From contig JAHBWD010000021.1 in NCBI GenBank assembly GCA_019637175.1, forward strand, positions 1 through 64,000: a stretch of DNA of 64,000 bases. The letters are read 5' to 3'. A program made the position numbers and the translations under genes. The DNA is from Labilithrix sp. GTDB lineage: Bacteria; Myxococcota_A; Polyangia; Polyangiales; Polyangiaceae. Below the pieces are notes generated by a model, which saw only the letters and a list, made by a program, of their open reading frames with translations, was not told where the DNA came from and searched no databases. Shown in pieces: positions 1 to 8,600 of this stretch (positions are counted from its first letter, which is position 1; every line of letters starts with the position of its first letter).

Positions 1-115
1 CCGCATCGGCACGTCGGAGGAGATGGCAAACGCCGTCGTGTTCCTCGCATCGGACGACAGCAGCTTCTGCACGGGCATCGATCTCGTCGCCGACGCGGGG
101 TTCACCCAGCTCTAG
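1..115 (+). CDS. SDR-family oxidoreductase, C-terminal end (partial)
   Basis: Only the last 37 codons are in the window; reading starts at base 2 and ends at TAG 113-115. The tail reads EEMANAVVFLASDDSSFCTG followed by IDLVADAGFTQL. This is the usual C-terminus of classical short-chain dehydrogenase/reductases: the FLASD helix, the S-x-x-x-G-x-x-L/D turn and the xxDGG-like strand, here DAG. The catalytic Tyr/Lys and the Rossmann motif lie outside the window, so substrate and cofactor are unknown. The gene is intact at its 3' end: the insertion sequence begins directly after the stop codon, inside the CTAG that ends the gene. Confidence 0.8.
   Translation, partial: RIGTSEEMANAVVFLASDDSSFCTGIDLVADAGFTQL
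112..115. repeat. Target-site duplication, left copy (CTAG)
   Basis: CTAG immediately left of the terminal inverted repeat matches CTAG at 1911-1914 immediately right of the other end. The left copy contains the TAG stop of the SDR gene. Confidence 0.75.
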
Positions 116-134
116 GAGCCTGTAGCGCGTAGCC
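116..134 (+). repeat. Left terminal inverted repeat of the IS
   Basis: GAGCCTGTAGCGCGTAGCC is the exact reverse complement of 1892-1910. A weaker match (GAGCC followed by GG) continues inward after a short offset. Confidence 0.9.
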
Positions 135-257
135 GAGCCCGGCGGCCGGCCCCGCGGGTCGCTCCCGCGGTGCCCGCGCCCGCTCCCCCGCCGCCCGCTC
201 GAGCGTCCAGACCAGCGAAGGATCGACAGCGGACGCCGGTCGTGATCTTTTGGGCGG

Positions 258-1739
258 GTGAGCAAGCAATATCGACCTTGGGCCCCGGAGCAGGCGTTCT
301 TGCTCCCTCCGTCGCCCATGGAGTGGCTGCCGGAAGGTCACCTGGCCTTCTTCATCCTCGAGGTCGTGCGGGAACTCGAGCTCGGCACGATCGAGGCCGC
401 ACTGCAGGCCAAGGACCCTCGCGGCGAGCGACCGTATGCACCGCGCCTGATGACGGCGCTGATCCTGTACGGCTACTGCACGGGCGTCTTCTCCTCGCGG
501 AAGATCGAGCGAGCGACGTACGAGGACGTGCCGTTTCGAGTTCTTGCGGGGGGCGCACATCCGCACTTCACGACGGTCAATGAGTTCCGGCTCGTGCATC
601 GTGAGGCGCTTGCCGGGCTCTTCAACCAGGTCTTGAAGCTCTGCGCCCGGGCGGGGCTCAAGACGCTCGGGCATGTGTCTCTGGATGGCTCGAAAGTCCA
701 GGCCAACGCGAGTAAGCACAAGGCGATGAGCTACGGACGCATGAAGGCCGACGAGAAGCGCCTCGCCGCAGAGGTGGAGGCGCTGCTTCGTCGCGCCGAT
801 GAAGTCGATGCGCTTGAAGACGCGGAGTTCGGTGCTGACAAGCGTGGGGACGAGATCCCGAAGGAGCTGCAGCACCGCGAGACACGTCTCAAGCGGATTC
901 GCGAGCTGAAGGCGGAGCTGGAGAAGGAAGCTGCCGAAGAGCGCGCGGCGCAGCTGCGAGCGAATGCCACCGGTCTCGAAAAGAAGGTCGACGAGGTCGG
1001 CGTTCCCCCGAAGGAACGCGCGCAGGCGACGACATTGGCGAAAGACGCGCGGAAGAAGGCGGATGCTCTCGCGCCGCGCGACGACGATGACGATGACGAT
1101 GCAGGCTCTGGAAAGACGCAGCTCACGCTGCACCGCGTGCCCGTCACGCCCGATGGCAAGCCGAAGGAGAAGGCGCAACGGAACTTCACCGACGGCGACA
1201 GCCGCATCATGATTCGCAACGGCGTCTTCTTGCAGGCGTACAACGCGCAGGCCGTCGTGTCCGAAGATCAGATCATCGTTGCACACGGCGTCACGAACAA
1301 CGGCACGGACGCCGAGCAGCTCGCGCCGATGCTCGAACGCGTGCGCGAGAACGTCGGCGAGATGCCGTCGGAGATCACCGCGGACAGCGGCTACCTCTCG
1401 CAGGAGAACGTCTCCTACTGCGACGACGTTGGTGTCGACGCGTACATCTCGCTCCGAAAGAAGGACGCTGAGCGCACCGACTTCCCGCCAAAGACCGATG
1501 TGGAGCGCACGCGCTTCGCGATGCAGGTGAAGCTCGCGTCGTCGAAGGGGAAGGAACTCTACCCGCGGCGCAAGGTCATCGTCGAGCCTGTCTTCGGTCA
1601 GATCAAAGGCGCGATGGGCTTCCGGCGCTTCTCGCTTCGTGGGCTGCTCAAGGCACCGAGCGAGTGGGGAATCGTCGCGACGTGCCATAACCTGCTGAAG
1701 CTCTTCCGAGCAGGTGGACTCGCCGCGACGACCGCGTAG
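258..1739 (+). CDS. IS1182-family DDE transposase
   Basis: This 493-residue transposase starts at GTG. The N-terminal InsH/DUF772-type part is recognisable (Y-R-P-W-A-P-E-Q, then L-L-P-P-S near residue 16 and the MTALILYGYCTGVFSSRKIE helix around 65-84). The DDE triad reads D143 (SLDGSKVQANASK), D376 (ITADSGYLS) and E443 (VIVEPVFGQIKGAMGFR), the last in the DDE_Tnp_1_6-type C-terminus. Between the first and second Asp lies the charged coiled-coil insertion typical of IS1182 transposases (about residues 165-265), followed by a run of seven Asp near 275-282. Length fits the family (450-550). It is the sole gene of the element and appears intact. Confidence 0.95.
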   Translation: MSKQYRPWAPEQAFLLPPSPMEWLPEGHLAFFILEVVRELELGTIEAALQAKDPRGERPYAPRLMTALILYGYCTGVFSSRKIERATYEDVPFRVLAGGAHPHFTTVNEFRLVHREALAGLFNQVLKLCARAGLKTLGHVSLDGSKVQANASKHKAMSYGRMKADEKRLAAEVEALLRRADEVDALEDAEFGADKRGDEIPKELQHRETRLKRIRELKAELEKEAAEERAAQLRANATGLEKKVDEVGVPPKERAQATTLAKDARKKADALAPRDDDDDDDAGSGKTQLTLHRVPVTPDGKPKEKAQRNFTDGDSRIMIRNGVFLQAYNAQAVVSEDQIIVAHGVTNNGTDAEQLAPMLERVRENVGEMPSEITADSGYLSQENVSYCDDVGVDAYISLRKKDAERTDFPPKTDVERTRFAMQVKLASSKGKELYPRRKVIVEPVFGQIKGAMGFRRFSLRGLLKAPSEWGIVATCHNLLKLFRAGGLAATTA

Positions 1740-1891
1740 GAGCTCTCGAAAGCCGATGCGCCCCCGCGGGGCGCCGGAGAGCTTGCCGCACCACCCGCGC
1801 GCCGGGCGCGGACGCCGATGCTACGACCTCCCTCCGCGCTGGATACCAGCCACCCTGGGCGTCCACGCCGCGGCGCGCGTCCGGCTCGAGC

Positions 1892-1910
1892 GGCTACGCG
1901 CTACAGGCTC
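1892..1910 (-). repeat. Right terminal inverted repeat of the IS
   Basis: GGCTACGCGCTACAGGCTC pairs perfectly over 19 bp with 116-134. The 150 bp between the transposase stop and this repeat are GC-rich and show no other gene. Confidence 0.9.
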
Positions 1911-1914
1911 CTAG
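1911..1914. repeat. Target-site duplication, right copy (CTAG)
   Basis: Second copy of CTAG. Its first three bases are the stop codon (TAG on the minus strand) of the convergent lipoprotein gene, so neither neighbouring gene lost its stop to the insertion. Confidence 0.75.
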
Positions 1915-2546
1915 ACGAGCTTGAACGACTCCATGAACCTCTTCACGACGTCTTCGCTCACGCCGCCGGTGTCGAGCGTCGAGACGATGAGCGAAAAGAG
2001 CTTTCGGCCCTTGAGGTAGAGGCGCGAGTACACCTTGAGCGGGGTGCCCGAGATGTTGCGCCGCATGATGAGCACGCGGCCGGGATGGCCGTCGAGCGTG
2101 ATGGCGCGCTTGTGGAGGATCTCGGTCGTTCCGCGGCGCGGAGGCTGCGCGTGATCATCGAGGAACGCTTGCGGCTTGCCGACCTCGGACTCCGGAAAGT
2201 CGGTGACCGTGATCGCGAACGAGACCTGGCCGCCGGGGACGTCGAGCACCGCTTGGGTCGTGCCGAGCTTGTCGTCTTCGGCGGGGAGCATGAGGATCTT
2301 CGGATCGCCCGGAAAGAGCGCGGAGAAGCCCTCGCCGCGGAACGGTTTCCATACCCACTCGGCGACGGGCATCGCAGGCGCTGGCGGCGGAGGCGCGAGC
2401 GCGGGCGGCTCGACGGCGCTCGGCGCCGGCGACGGCGCGGCCTGCGCAGCGTCGGCCGTCGCGGAAGGCGCCGCGTCGGCCGAAGGAGGCGGCTGCCGCG
2501 TGCACGCGGCGATCGAGAGCGAGATCATCGCGAGCGCGCGTCGCAT
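1911..2546 (-). CDS. Conserved hypothetical lipoprotein
   Basis: This 211-residue protein has a short signal sequence and a lipobox-like SIAAC near residues 11-15, then an Ala/Pro-rich linker to about residue 65. The folded part has an FSALFPGDPKIL segment, a middle strand VSFAITVTDFP, and an ending R-L-Y-L-K-G-R-K-L-F-S-L-I-V with a C-terminal F-M-E-S-F-K-L. That order occurs in uncharacterised bacterial secreted proteins, but I cannot name a function. It is the last gene of the minus-strand P450 run, starting 7 bp after the thioesterase gene. Its stop lies in the CTAG at the IS border. A start at codon 7 (MISLSIAAC) is also possible. Confidence 0.8.
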   Translation of the reverse strand: MRRALAMISLSIAACTRQPPPSADAAPSATADAAQAAPSPAPSAVEPPALAPPPPAPAMPVAEWVWKPFRGEGFSALFPGDPKILMLPAEDDKLGTTQAVLDVPGGQVSFAITVTDFPESEVGKPQAFLDDHAQPPRRGTTEILHKRAITLDGHPGRVLIMRRNISGTPLKVYSRLYLKGRKLFSLIVSTLDTGGVSEDVVKRFMESFKLV

Positions 2547-2553
2547 CCGCGGA

Positions 2554-3345
2554 TCAGCCGAAGACGAGCATGCTCTGGCGGCTGACGGCGACAGGGCGAT
2601 CTCCGCACCACAGCATCACCGACTGGCTCGTGTAGCCATCTCGCGCGGCGACGAGCTCCGCGTCGACGCGCCAGCCCGAGAGCGGAAGATCGTCGACGCG
2701 CGGAGCGAGCACCTCGAGCATCCACGTGAGCGTGCTCCCGGGCGCCGGCGCGTCGAGGTGAGCGAGCGCCACGGGAGGGATGAAGTCGGCGAGCGCGAGG
2801 ACGTGCGCCTCGCTCGTGAAGCCCTCCTCCCGCATCGCGACCTCGACGACCATCTCGCGCTCGCTCGTGCGAGAGAACGGGAGCGCGCCGCGGAGGAAGC
2901 GCGCCGCGAAGTGCTGCGTGAAGCTCGGCGTGAGGCCGGCGATGTACGGAAACACCACGCCTTCGCCCTCTTCGACGGCGCGACGGGGTGGGACGACCTC
3001 GACGATCGACTTCCGCGCGGCGCCGAAGGCGCCGATGACGATCGCGAGCGTCGTCGATCCGTCGATGATGCGCGCCTCGACGTGCGAGGCGCTCTTGCCG
3101 GTGCGCAGCACCTTGGCCTCCGCCGTCACCGGGCCGTGCGGCACCGGCGCGACGAACGTCGCCTGGACGGTGCGGAGCGGGACGTCGCCGACGACGGTGC
3201 GCATCGCGCGCAGCGCGATCGCCGCCTGGAGACCGCCGAAGACGCTGCGCCCCTGCATCCAGTCTTCGGGAACGACGACCGTGGCGCGGCCGGGCTCTTC
3301 CGAGCACGCGCGCATGAGGTCGGAGAACGACGTCGGTGAAGCCAC
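2554..3345 (-). CDS. Acyl-CoA thioesterase family protein (double hot-dog)
   Basis: This 263-residue protein has the two-hot-dog layout of TesB-like/4HBT_3 thioesterases. The N-terminal half carries the W-M-Q-G-R-S-V-F-G-G-L-Q-A-A-I-A-L-R-A-M helix that packs in the first hot-dog, then VQATFVAPVPHGPV and EARIIDGSTTLAI. The C-terminal half ends SQSVMLWCGDRPVAVSRQSM, the usual final strands. It would hydrolyse acyl-CoA in the cytoplasm; the substrate is unknown. It starts with GTG and lies in a four-gene minus-strand run (gaps 22, 9 and 7 bp) downstream of a cytochrome P450, which hints at lipid or secondary-metabolite processing, but that is inference. Confidence 0.8.
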   Translation of the reverse strand: MASPTSFSDLMRACSEEPGRATVVVPEDWMQGRSVFGGLQAAIALRAMRTVVGDVPLRTVQATFVAPVPHGPVTAEAKVLRTGKSASHVEARIIDGSTTLAIVIGAFGAARKSIVEVVPPRRAVEEGEGVVFPYIAGLTPSFTQHFAARFLRGALPFSRTSEREMVVEVAMREEGFTSEAHVLALADFIPPVALAHLDAPAPGSTLTWMLEVLAPRVDDLPLSGWRVDAELVAARDGYTSQSVMLWCGDRPVAVSRQSMLVFG

Positions 3346-3354
3346 GGCGCGACG

Positions 3355-4173
3355 TCAGAGACCGGCGCAGCCCGGAATGCTCCTGCCCGCGAGCATGCCG
3401 CGAATCGCGGCGAACTCGGGCGCGTTGCCGCTCGGACCGGCCGCGGCGACGAGCGCCTGACACTGGGCCGCCGCGCCGAGGAGCTCGGGCGCGTTGCCCT
3501 GACGTCGCGCTTCGGCGGCGATCGCCGCGCAGCACGCGCGGAGCGAGGCGAGCTTGTCGACCGTGCCGCCGCCGACCTTCTTGATCGACGGATCGTTGAT
3601 CGTCGCGTAGAGCCGCGTCTCCTCGAAGTCGGGACAGCCGTTGGCGAAGGTGCGGCAGCCCGTGCACGCGAGCGCTCCGTTCGCGTCGCGGCACACGCGC
3701 TGGCCCTGACAGGCTGCCGGCGTGATGTCGACCGCTCCTTCGTTCGCCCTCACGCACTTCGTGCCGACCTTGCGATAGCGCTGGCCGCCGCCCGGGACCT
3801 GCTCGACCACCGCGACGTTGGCGGTCTCGTTCGCCTTCCGCCCGCCGATGTCGTCGACGTACGTGACGCTCGTGGGTCCGAGCGCCGGGATCTGCGAGCA
3901 CGCGGGCGCGGTGAGCTGCGCGAGCGGATCGGTGCACTCCGGATCTCGAAAGATGCCCTCGAACGTCCACGCCGGCGTCGGCGCGAGCTGGCAGCCGGGG
4001 CACTGCATCGGATCGGCGACCGGCGCCGCCGCTGCGTCGTCGGCGGCGACCGGCGCGCCCGCTTCGACGACGAGACCGGCGCCAGGCTTGTTCTCGTTGT
4101 CCTTGCAGGCCGCGAACAAGATCAGCGCGGACAAACCGAAGAAGAAGGATCGCGTCGTTTTCACGCCCGCCAC
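3355..4173 (-). CDS. Cys-rich hypothetical lipoprotein
   Basis: This 272-residue protein has a hydrophobic signal ending in LILFAAC (lipobox) near residue 23 and an Ala/Asp-rich linker. It then carries a Cys-containing domain with CPGCQLAPTPAW, DPECTD, CVRANEGAV, CTGCRTFANGCPDFEE and CCAAIAAEARRQGN. The spaced cysteines suggest a disulfide-stabilised extracytoplasmic domain. I do not recognise a family. The start is GTG at 4173; a second GTG at 4164 is equally possible. It is the second gene of the P450 run. Confidence 0.75.
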   Translation of the reverse strand: MAGVKTTRSFFFGLSALILFAACKDNENKPGAGLVVEAGAPVAADDAAAAPVADPMQCPGCQLAPTPAWTFEGIFRDPECTDPLAQLTAPACSQIPALGPTSVTYVDDIGGRKANETANVAVVEQVPGGGQRYRKVGTKCVRANEGAVDITPAACQGQRVCRDANGALACTGCRTFANGCPDFEETRLYATINDPSIKKVGGGTVDKLASLRACCAAIAAEARRQGNAPELLGAAAQCQALVAAAGPSGNAPEFAAIRGMLAGRSIPGCAGL

Positions 4174-4195
4174 CCTAGCGCAGATCGCCGCTCAT

Positions 4196-5539
4196 CTATA
4201 CAGCGCGCTTCGTCAAGCGCACCCGCAGGCCGCCTTTCGGGCGCAACGTGACCGACGCCTCGGCGATCACCCGCTTCGCGGTGACCTCCACGCGAAAGCT
4301 CCGCGCGAGCGTCGCGAGCAGGAGGACCGCCTCCATCTGCGCGAACGCCTGGCCGATGCAGAACCGCGGGCCCCCGCCGAAGGGAAAGTACGCATAGCGG
4401 TGGATGCGCTTCGCGAGATCGCCCTCCCAGCGCTGCGGCAGAAAGTCGTTCGGATCGTCGAACCACCGCGGATCGCGCTGGATCGCCCACGGGCAAAACC
4501 AGACCTGACCGCCGCGCGGCACGCGATAGCCGCCGAGGACGACGTCTTCACGCGCCTCGCGGCCCATCGACCACGCCGGCGGATACAGACGGAGCGACTC
4601 GGCGATGACGTGCGCCGTGTACCGCAGCTTCGGCAGATCCGCGAAGGTGGGGTCGCGATCGCCGAGCACCTCGCGAAGCTCGCGCGCGAGCTTCGCCTCG
4701 ACCTCCGGGTGGCGCGAAAGGAGATTCCAGGTCCACGAGAGGTTGATCGCCGTCGTCTCGTGGCCGGCGAGAAAGAGCGTGAGACACTCGTCGCGGAGCT
4801 GCTTGTCCGACATCCGCGTGCCGTCTTCGTCGCGCGCGTGGAGCAGCATCGATAGAAGGTCGTCGGCCTCCGACGCTCCGCGCTGCCGGCGCTCGTCGAT
4901 GACGCCGTAGATGATCGCGTCGAGCCTGGCGACGGCGCGCGCGAACCGGCGCCGCTGGAGCGTCGGCAGTCGCCGAAGCACCGGGACGAACAGCTCGAAC
5001 GGGTCGGAGACCACCGCGAGGACCGCCTCGATGGCCTCTCCCACGTCGTCCGCGTGGCTCCCCACGCTCGCGCCGAAGAGCGCGCTCGCGACGATGTCGA
5101 GCGTGATCCGCATCATGTCCTTGTGGACGTCGCGAGCTTCGCCGTCGCGCCACTCGCGCGCGAGGCGCGCGGCGCGGTCGACCATGATCGCCGCGTAAGA
5201 CGCGATTCGCTCGCGGTGGAACGCGGGCTGCGCGAGCCGCCGCTGCTTGCGCCAGAAGTCTCCCTCGCTCGAGAGGAGCCCCTCGCCGAGCACCGGCTTG
5301 AGCGTTCGCACGAGGAACCGATCCTTTTGCCAGAGGCGGCTCCGCGTGACGAGCACGTCTTCGACGAGATCGGGGTGGCTGATGAGCGTCACGTGCATCG
5401 GGCCGATCGCGACGTCGACGACATCGCCGTACGCCTGGCGCATCGAGCACAGGAAGCCGAGCGGATCGCGCACGAACCCGAGCATGTTGCCGACGACGGG
5501 CAGCCGCGGGGCGACCGGCGGGACCAAGGCCTGGGTCAC
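4196..5539 (-). CDS. Cytochrome P450
   Basis: This 447-residue class with a GTG start at 5539 has all P450 landmarks: the proline-rich N-terminus (PPVAPRLPVVGN), I-helix AGHETT at 258-263, the K-helix E-x-x-R at E314/R317, the meander, and the haem loop FPFGGGPRFCIGQ with the axial Cys at 394. The N-terminal sequence is not a strong membrane anchor, so it is probably soluble and served by external ferredoxin or reductase; none is encoded nearby. The longer frame to 5770 lacks family similarity and would overlap the divergent gene. It heads the run with the Cys-rich lipoprotein and thioesterase. The substrate is unknown; the helical motifs resemble bacterial CYP102/CYP110-like fatty-acid or alkane hydroxylases. 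Confidence 0.93.
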   Translation of the reverse strand: MTQALVPPVAPRLPVVGNMLGFVRDPLGFLCSMRQAYGDVVDVAIGPMHVTLISHPDLVEDVLVTRSRLWQKDRFLVRTLKPVLGEGLLSSEGDFWRKQRRLAQPAFHRERIASYAAIMVDRAARLAREWRDGEARDVHKDMMRITLDIVASALFGASVGSHADDVGEAIEAVLAVVSDPFELFVPVLRRLPTLQRRRFARAVARLDAIIYGVIDERRQRGASEADDLLSMLLHARDEDGTRMSDKQLRDECLTLFLAGHETTAINLSWTWNLLSRHPEVEAKLARELREVLGDRDPTFADLPKLRYTAHVIAESLRLYPPAWSMGREAREDVVLGGYRVPRGGQVWFCPWAIQRDPRWFDDPNDFLPQRWEGDLAKRIHRYAYFPFGGGPRFCIGQAFAQMEAVLLLATLARSFRVEVTAKRVIAEASVTLRPKGGLRVRLTKRAV

Positions 5540-5607
5540 GCCCGACAGCGTACCAAAAGGACGTTGAAACACGCTCGGGAGAGCGAACGAGAGCGCTACG
5601 ATGGATC

Positions 5608-8600
5608 GTGCGGATGGGGATGAATCCAAAACCGCCGGGCTTCGGCGCCGAGGAGATCGGCACGGGCGAGATCGAGCTCCTCGACGATCTCGACGAGGTG
5701 GTCGGATCTGCGATGCCGCCCGTCGCGGACGAGCCGCGCGCGCCGCGCGCGTCGAAGACCGAAGAGGCACCTCCGGCCAGGCCGATCCAGCCGTCGTCGC
5801 CTCGCGCGTCGGCGACGTCGAGCAAAGACGCCCTCGAGCAACGCGAGACCATCAACCGGCAGGAGCGCGCGATCGCGTCGCTCCGCAGCGATCTCGCGGC
5901 GCGGAGCCAGCTCCTCACGAAGAACGACGAGAAGCGCAAGGCGCTCGACGCCGAAGTCGCCGAGCTCCGAAGGAAGCTCGAGGAGGCGGAGAAGCGCGCC
6001 GTGCACGCCGAGGCGCTCGCCGAGAGCGCGAACAACGACAAAGAGCTCGCGATCCAAAGAGGCGACGACTTCGTCCGCCGCTTCGAGGAGCAGAAGGCGG
6101 AGCTCGAAGACGCCAGGGAGACGATCGCGATCCACGCGGTGGAGCGCTCGACGGACATGGCGCGCCAAACGCGCGAGCTCGACGACCGCGATCGCGTCCA
6201 CGGGCAGGCGCTCGCCGCGCGCGACGAGGCGCTCGCCGCCGAACGCACCGCGCGCGCCGCCGACGCCGAGGCGCACGCGGCCGCGCTCGCCGCGCGCGAA
6301 CGCGATCACGGCGAGAGCCTGTGGGCCAAGGATCGCGCGCACCGCGAGGCGCTCGCCGAACGCGATCGCGCGCACGCCGAAGAGATCGCGGCGCGTGACG
6401 CGAAGGTCGCCGACGCCGAGAGGCACCGAGAGGAGGCCGCGCGCGCGCTCGCCGAACGCGACGCCGACCTCGCGGCGAACGAGCGCGCGCTCGTCGAAGA
6501 GCGACGGCTCACGGCGGAGGCGGCTCGACGGCTACAGGCGAGCGAAGACGCGTTGGCAGGCGAGCGCGAAGCGCGCGCGGCCGACCGCGACGATCGTGAA
6601 CGCGCCGTCGCCGAGGCCGAGAAGGTCGCCGCAGAGTCTCGCGAGGCCGCCGCGGCGAAGCTCGCGAGCGTCGACGACGCGCTCCGCGACGAACGTGCCG
6701 CGCATGCCGACACGGTCCGCGCGCTCGAGCAGCGCGGAACCGAGCTCGCGCAAGTCCAGATCGATCTCGCGGAGGAGCGAGGGCAGCGCGCGACGGAAGC
6801 GGAGGCCCACGCGCGCGCGCTCGTCGAGGAGCGACGGCTCGCGGCGGCCGCGCTCGAGGCGCGCGACCGCGCGCACATGGAGGAAATCGCGCGTCGCGAC
6901 GCCGCGCACGCCGAAGCCCTCGCGCAGCGCGACGCCGCGCACGCCGAAGCCCTCGCGCAGCGCGACGCCGCGCACGCCGAAGCCCTCGCGCAGCGCGACG
7001 CCGCGCACGCCGAAGCCCTCACCGTGGCGATCGCCGGGCGCGACGCGATCCACGCGCACGCCGCCGCCGAGAGCGCGTCGGCGCACGCCGCTGCGGTCGC
7101 CGAGCACGAACGCGCGCTCGCCGAGGCCGAGAGGGTCGCCGCCCAAGCGCGCGCGGCCGACGCGGAGAAGCTCGCGCGCCTCGAAGAAGCGCTGCGCGAC
7201 GAGCGCACGACGCACGCCGAAGCGATTCGCGCGCTCGAGCAACGCGGCGACGAGCTCGCGCAAACGCAGATCGATCTCGCGGAGGAGCGAGGGAGGCGCG
7301 CGACCGAAGGCGAAGCCCACGCGCGCGCGATCGAAGCGGCCGCCGCAGAGCGCGAAGCCGAACGCGACGCCGCCGTGACGGCCAAGACCGAAGCTCTCGC
7401 CGCGCAGGCGCGCGCGCACGCCGAGGAGATCGAAGACGTCAAGCGCGCACACGGCGACGAGTTCGCCGATCGCGTGCGCGAGCACCTCGCCGATCTCGCC
7501 GAGATCGAGCGTCGCCACGGCCCCGCGCTCGCGGCCGAGCGCGAAGCGAGGGCGGCGGAGGCCGAGGCCCACGCGCGCGAGCTCGCCGAGCGCGACCGCG
7601 CAGGCGCGGCGGCAGCGGCGACCGCCGCGCAGCGGATCCGCGATCTCGAGAAAGCGGTCGACGACGCGGCAGAGCGCGAGCGCGCGCACGCCGCATCGAC
7701 GGCCGCGCGCGACGACGCTCACGAGGCCGAGCTGCTCGCGCGGGATCGCGCGCACGCCGACGCGATCGAAGAGCGCGAGCGCGCAGCGACGGCCGCCGCG
7801 ACCGCCGCCGCCGAGCGACTCGCAGAGGCGGAGCACGCCCGCGCGGCCGAGGCCGACGCCCGCGCACGCGCGGTCGCCGCGGAGAAGGCGAAGGCCGCCG
7901 AGGCGCTCGCCGAGCGCGATCGCCTGCACGACGAGGAGATGGGCGCCGTGAGACGCGATCTCGCCGACGCCGCCACGACGGCGGCCGAGCGCGACGAGAG
8001 CTTGCTCGAGATGGAGCAAGTCCTCGGATCGGAGCGTGAGGGCCGCGCGGCCGACGCGGTCCGCGCCGAGAAGGCCGCGGCGAAGCTCCTCGGAGAGAAG
8101 GAGGAGGCGATCCGTCGCGGCGACGAAGCCCTGCAAACGCTCGAGCAACGCGGCACGGAGCTCGCGCAAGCGCAGCTCCATCTGACCGAGCTCGAAGCTC
8201 GGCGCGCGCAGGAGCGCGAGGCGGCCGTCCGCGAGAAGAGCGACGAGATCGCGAAGCACGATCGCATCTACATCGCCGAGATCGCGAGGCTCGAGCGCGA
8301 GCGCGAGGAGGCGGAGCGCGTCGCCGCCGACGCGCTCGCCGCGATCCGGGAGCGCCTCGACGAGTCCGAGCGCGCGCTCGCCGCCGAGCGCGAGGCGCTC
8401 TCCGAGAGCGTCGGCGCGCACGCGCGCACGGTGACCGCGGCGCAGAAGGCGCGCGACGATCACGAGAAGGCGATCGCCGCCGAGCGCGCGGCCAAAGCCG
8501 ACGCCGCGACGGCGCACGCGCGGGCGCTGGCCTCGACGCAAGCGGAGCACGAGCGCGACGCGATCGCGTGGAAGAAGCAGCTCGCCGAGCTCGAGGCCTC

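Larger units (their letters stand above)
116..1910 (+). mobile_element. Intact IS1182-family insertion sequence (about 1795 bp)
   Basis: The element is bounded by perfect 19-bp terminal inverted repeats (116-134 and 1892-1910) and by CTAG on both sides (112-115 and 1911-1914). CTAG is best read as a 4-bp target duplication, although it is palindromic and could formally be counted as repeat. One transposase gene (258-1739) fills the element. About 140 bp of non-coding sequence lies inside the left end and 150 bp inside the right end. No frameshift, internal stop or decay is visible, so the element may still be active or have arrived recently. Confidence 0.9.

Noticed and set aside
4196..5770. 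Longer 524-residue version of the P450
   Set aside because: The extra N-terminal residues are Arg/Ser-rich shadow sequence and would run into the divergent coiled-coil gene; GTG 5539 gives family length.
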